Positions 61,002 to 64,000 of a DNA stretch of 64,000 bases are shown here, one piece after another. Location of the stretch: the NCBI RefSeq assembly GCF_000787575.1, contig NW_012236504.1, forward strand, positions 124,001-188,000, written 5' to 3'. The number at the start of each line of letters is the position of its first letter. The stretch's first letter is position 1. Source of the DNA: Acytostelium subglobosum LB1 (taxonomy: Eukaryota > Evosea > Eumycetozoa > Acytosteliales > Acytosteliaceae). A model generated the notes under the pieces. That model was not told where the DNA came from. It did no database searches and worked only from the letters and a program-made list of their open reading frames with translations. The position numbers and the translations under genes were made by a program.

Positions 61002-61688
61002 ATGAATAAGTTAATGATTACAGCATTGCTCTGCTTTGTGGTGTTTGCCGCATCGATCAATCAGTCCACTGCTGGACTCCAGGTCGTCAAGGGTAGCACC
61101 CCAGGCGACTTTGACTTTTATTTGTTCGTCCAACAGTGGATCTACTCATACTGCAGCCAACAGACTTGCGTCTCTGGCAAGGAGCGCGAGGCATTCACCA
61201 TCCACGGCCTGTGGCCCGAGAACAACGACGGCAGCTACCCAAGCTTCTGCAACGGCCCCGCCTTCTCCTCGAGCGCCATCCAGGACCTGCTCAACGAGCT
61301 CAACTTCATCTGGCCATCGCTCACCGGTCCCAACACTGACTTCTGGACCCACGAGTGGAGCAAGCACGGCACCTGCGCCATCGGCGCCGGTCCCATCACC
61401 GACCAGCACGACTTCTTCTCGGCCGCCATCAAGATCTACAACAGCTACAACCTCACCACTGGCCTCGAGTCGCACGGCATCACCCCATCCAACTCGGCCT
61501 CCTACTCGATCGACAGCATTCTCGCCGCCATCACCAAGGTCACTGGCTACACCCCATTGCTCCAGTGCAGCAACGGTCAGCTCTCCACCGTCACCCTCTG
61601 TGTCACCAAGAACCTCGACCTCATGGACTGTCCAACACTCTCTGGCTGGAGCTGCTCTGGTTCCACCACCATCCCATCATCCGACTAA
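61002..61688 (+). CDS. Secreted RNase T2
   Basis: A single-exon, 228-residue protein. Residues 1-24 are a signal peptide (MITALLCFVVFAASI). The two catalytic blocks of the T2 family are present: CAS-1 as FTIHGLWP and CAS-2 as HEWSKHGTC, each with a catalytic His. Cys residues are placed as in the family (SYCSQQTC, SFCNG, CSNG, CVTK, DCPTLSGWSC). The enzyme cuts RNA through 2',3'-cyclic intermediates, and in amoebae it is lysosomal or secreted. The length and order match Dictyostelium RNase DdI. Coding sequence is strongly GC-ending in codon third positions, suggesting high expression. Confidence 0.95.
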   Translation: MNKLMITALLCFVVFAASINQSTAGLQVVKGSTPGDFDFYLFVQQWIYSYCSQQTCVSGKEREAFTIHGLWPENNDGSYPSFCNGPAFSSSAIQDLLNELNFIWPSLTGPNTDFWTHEWSKHGTCAIGAGPITDQHDFFSAAIKIYNSYNLTTGLESHGITPSNSASYSIDSILAAITKVTGYTPLLQCSNGQLSTVTLCVTKNLDLMDCPTLSGWSCSGSTTIPSSD

Positions 61689-62042
61689 GCTCACTCATAC
61701 ATATATTTATTATTATTAACTCGTACGCCCACAAATCCAAAGCATACTCATTCACTCACAAACAATCAATCAGACGACCAACGATCATCAGTCACTCTGG
61801 ATTCACGCATCTCGATCTCAACTTGTATGACACGTGACGTTATATGTTATGCATATAGCATCTTGTTGTAACAACTTAATAAATGGATTATTACGATCCA
61901 TCATCCATCCATCTCCCCTCCCATCCANTCTGTGAGTAACCATGGTAAGTACATTATTAATGTTTTTGATCAACCAATGGACATTATTTTCCAGGTTCAC
62001 TGGGAAATAATATAGAAAAAATGATTGTTGAGATCATATCTG

Positions 62043-62050
62043 TCCCATAA
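62043..62050 (+). promoter_or_regulatory. DUSE promoter element
   Basis: TCCCATAA matches the Dictyostelium upstream sequence element (A/T)CCCA(C/T)AA exactly. It lies 60 bases before the start of the candidate class I RNA, the spacing known for DUSE-driven ncRNA genes. Confidence 0.6.
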
Positions 62051-62110
62051 TGAATTGATATCGATCACTATTGTCTATTGACATAGATAGTTATTATCAA
62101 TTAATAAACA

Positions 62111-62160
62111 AGGTCTCATCACAGCAATCAAACTCTACTTGAAGAAACAATCGGGACCTG
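62111..62160 (+). ncRNA. Candidate class I ncRNA
   Basis: A ~50-nt segment starts with AGGTCTC (62111-62117) and ends with GGGACCT (62153-62159), which pair over seven positions with one U-G pair. Just after the 5' stem is CATCACAGCAA (62117-62127), 9 of 11 matches to the conserved CCUUACAGCAA motif of dictyostelid class I RNAs. Size (class I is 42-65 nt), terminal stem, motif position and upstream DUSE all fit. Class I RNAs are abundant developmentally regulated cytoplasmic RNAs of unknown function. Confidence 0.6.
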
Positions 62161-62383
62161 TCCACATCACAACATCATCTCTTTTTGTTGATGTTCTCTC
62201 ATTCGAACGAACACACTTTGGCAAACTTCCAATTCTTGTTTGTTTCGTGAACCTCAACTTGCACTCACTACCTTGAACTGGACTTCAAGATCATCTCCAT
62301 TATTCATTCATTCATCCATAACATACAAGTAGTAATACAGTGATAATAACAAATACCAATTGGTACATACATTAAACAATACA

Positions 62384-63571
62384 ATGACAATCGATATTGA
62401 AACTTGTAGAATTGGTTCAATCATACAGGACATCTCATTGGTACGTCTGGAATGTGATTGGATACATGATCAGACTGAACAATCATTCCGATCCATACTA
62501 GAGAAGGGAGAGTCAAACTTCCTCTACATGTATGTATATGTACATGCCAACATCATTACATTCATACTCATACTCATGCTCCAACTCATGAAACAAACAG
62601 AGAACTACTTTGGTCCATTGGCAAGGAGCTCTCACCATACTTTGATATACAATGGCCTTTGGAGAAGAAGATTGAATTGATCAAGACACCATTCATTAAG
62701 TTGTTAAAGTCTACTTTATATCATGGCAATATGGATGACATCACAACTGAGGGCGAGCAGACTGTCTTGTCAAAGTTGACAATGTTGGAGCATCTGTTCT
62801 TCCAGCTTCAAATGATACAATTGGATCTGTTCAATAAGGAGCATGCAATGGAGGTGTCTGAAGAGGATGATCAACAGAAGCAACAAGATCGTGATGACTT
62901 CCAGAATGATCTCATCAACAAGATTCAAGTGTTGAGTGATATCTTCCAGGTTCAGTTCAACAACTGGGAGAACTTTGTTGTAGTTCTAAATACTATCCAT
63001 CAAAAGGTAAGTAGTGCACTTTGGAGACGTCTGGTTGGCTGACTGATTGACTGACACTCATTCCTAATAGATTGAGTCAGTATTGGCAACACTCCCAAGT
63101 GACTTTATGAGCGAGCCATTCTTCAAGAACATCGTGTTCACAGAGGATGAAAGGAAGACGATTGAGGAGATGAGTTTGACTCTGTTCCATGACTATTCAA
63201 AGAGATCGGAAGTGTTGTCCAAGAGATTGGACGTTACTTTAGAGTCGCTGTTGTGGTCCGAGCGCATAGAGACCAAGATGGACGAGATAAATCGTATCAT
63301 TCGTTATCAACGCGAGGTGTTCCCCACGATACACCTATACACTGTTCAGGACCTGCTATGCACTCACCGCGACATCCTCAAGATCATCAAGACAAGTCTA
63401 CAATCAAAGTCATCATCGGCATTGGTCAAGCGAATCATTGTTGGCAATGTTCCAGACCGTGGTGGACGACCAGGTGATCGCAAGGCAGCCATGCCATCCT
63501 TCCACAAGCGAGTGGAATACTCTAATCAACAACAATTCCAGCATCATAACAAAAAGTCAAAGAGAAAGTAA
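62384..63571 (+). CDS. FAM98-like protein
   Basis: Exons are 62384-62529, 62601-63006 and 63071-63571. The C-terminal part carries the FAM98 signature: LSKRLDVTLESLLWSER, then HLYTVQDLLCTHRDILKIIKT, and VGNVPDRGGRPG, matching VKRLDVTVQSFGWSDR and GRVPDRGGRP of animal FAM98A/B. The N-terminal part is helical (ELLWSIGKELSPYFDIQWPLE). The tail is basic and Gln/His-rich in place of the animal Arg/Gly tail. In animals FAM98B is part of the RTCB tRNA-ligase complex with DDX1 and CGI-99. The first donor (62530) is chosen because it restores ATA GAA CTA. Confidence 0.8.
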
Positions 63572-63834
63572 AGTAAAGTTTGGATTGGATTGATTGATTG
63601 TCCAAATCATGGACGCCATCATCAAAAGATAGACAGACCATCCATCAACAAAGGATGGTCGTTGTCATCATAATTGGTTTATTCCAAATGTCGGATTGAT
63701 TGACGTACGTGCGTACCCTCTCACTGACCTCCATGGCGCAGTTTGTTTGGTACCAGCACTTCATATATTGTTCGATACTATTATGTTACATTGATTGATT
63801 TGATTGAATAGATTACAACATGTTGAATGATTGA

Positions 63835-63999
63835 CTACTGATGTTGGTTCAACTTGGACACTCTCTTTCTTGATGAGTAGAAACTCCACATCCAAGTAAG
63901 AGTGAATACAACCAGCATCAAACTGGTATATTGATCAAAGTACTTTGGTGCAAAGATACGACATGTCCATAGTAGGATGAACAATGCTGCCAACAAGAA
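63835..63999 (-). CDS. C-terminus of a membrane protein (5' part outside window)
   Basis: An uninterrupted 54-codon minus-strand frame ends in TAG at 63835-63837 and runs off the right window edge. It codes for FLLAALFILLWTCRIFAP, then KYFDQYTSLMLVVFTLTWMWSF and a basic end (SSRKRVSKLNQHQ). Two hydrophobic helices with a basic cytosolic tail are visible, as in a multi-span membrane protein. The family is not recognised. It is convergent with the FAM98-like gene. Confidence 0.55.
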   Translation of the reverse strand, partial: FLLAALFILLWTCRIFAPKYFDQYTSLMLVVFTLTWMWSFYSSRKRVSKLNQHQ

Positions 64000-64000
64000 G

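Larger units (their letters stand above)
61689..62383. other. Spacer with a candidate class I ncRNA
   Basis: The 695-bp stretch between the RNase T2 and FAM98-like genes contains one undetermined base (61928), an inverted repeat around 61960-62010 and the candidate ncRNA at 62111-62160 with its upstream DUSE. No other gene was seen. Confidence 0.6.

Noticed and set aside
61036-61719. Long Ser/Thr/Pro-rich frame overlapping RNase T2
   Set aside because: Shifted-frame shadow of the strongly GC-biased RNase T2 gene, which has both catalytic blocks in its own frame.

Overview
The window is nuclear DNA from a social amoeba (dictyostelid). The evidence is gene content: a colossin-type giant repeat protein, FNIP-repeat and ankyrin families, a G-beta subunit almost identical to Dictyostelium gpbA, a TM9 adhesion protein, and a candidate class I ncRNA with its upstream DUSE box. 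Introns are short (about 58-165 bp), GT-AG, and often carry runs of AATC/GATT. The base composition is clearly richer in GC than D. discoideum, so a different genus is likely; I cannot name the species.

Layout: 1-4463 is the 3' part of a colossin-like gene. 4712-6067 is a mitochondrial carrier and 6780-9281 an ARMH3-like protein, followed by a convergent ankyrin gene (10975-9368). 11429-16350 is a mobile element with perfect 123-bp terminal inverted repeats and a 6-bp target duplication. It holds remnants of a protein-primed DNA polymerase and a Crinkler-like NTPase gene, and it contains a 100-N assembly gap. Next come an FNIP protein (16492-18302), a four-CH-domain actin-binding protein (22107-18320), a giant GH13-GT5 glucan synthase (29539-22833) and a Lin-12/Notch-repeat surface protein (32158-30336), the last three on the minus strand. 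Two tandemly duplicated genes follow (36548-32747 and 40484-36760); they fuse an RPA70N-like OB fold to an F-box-like C-terminus.

The right half is mostly housekeeping: AP-2 mu (41135-42673), a DDHD phospholipase (43263-44846), G-beta (46762-45402), endonuclease III (47410-48909), an RRM/Gly-rich RNA-binding protein (50765-49516), a mitochondrial SOD-fold protein (52133-51143), TM9SF1-like (53232-55340), a putative SRP RNA (about 55500-55760), a double threonine dehydratase with one degenerate half (55986-59418), a small unknown protein (60020-59493), RNase T2 (61002-61688), a candidate class I ncRNA (62111-62160), a FAM98-like protein (62384-63571), and the 3' end of a membrane protein running off the window (63999-63835, minus).

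Genes are tightly packed and mostly independent; there are no operons. Membrane traffic (AP-2, TM9, DDHD lipase), surface/adhesion (colossin, LNR protein, TM9) and actin/G-protein signalling recur, as expected for a phagocytic amoeba. Several apparent frame breaks in host genes coincide with ambiguous bases and are probably assembly errors.
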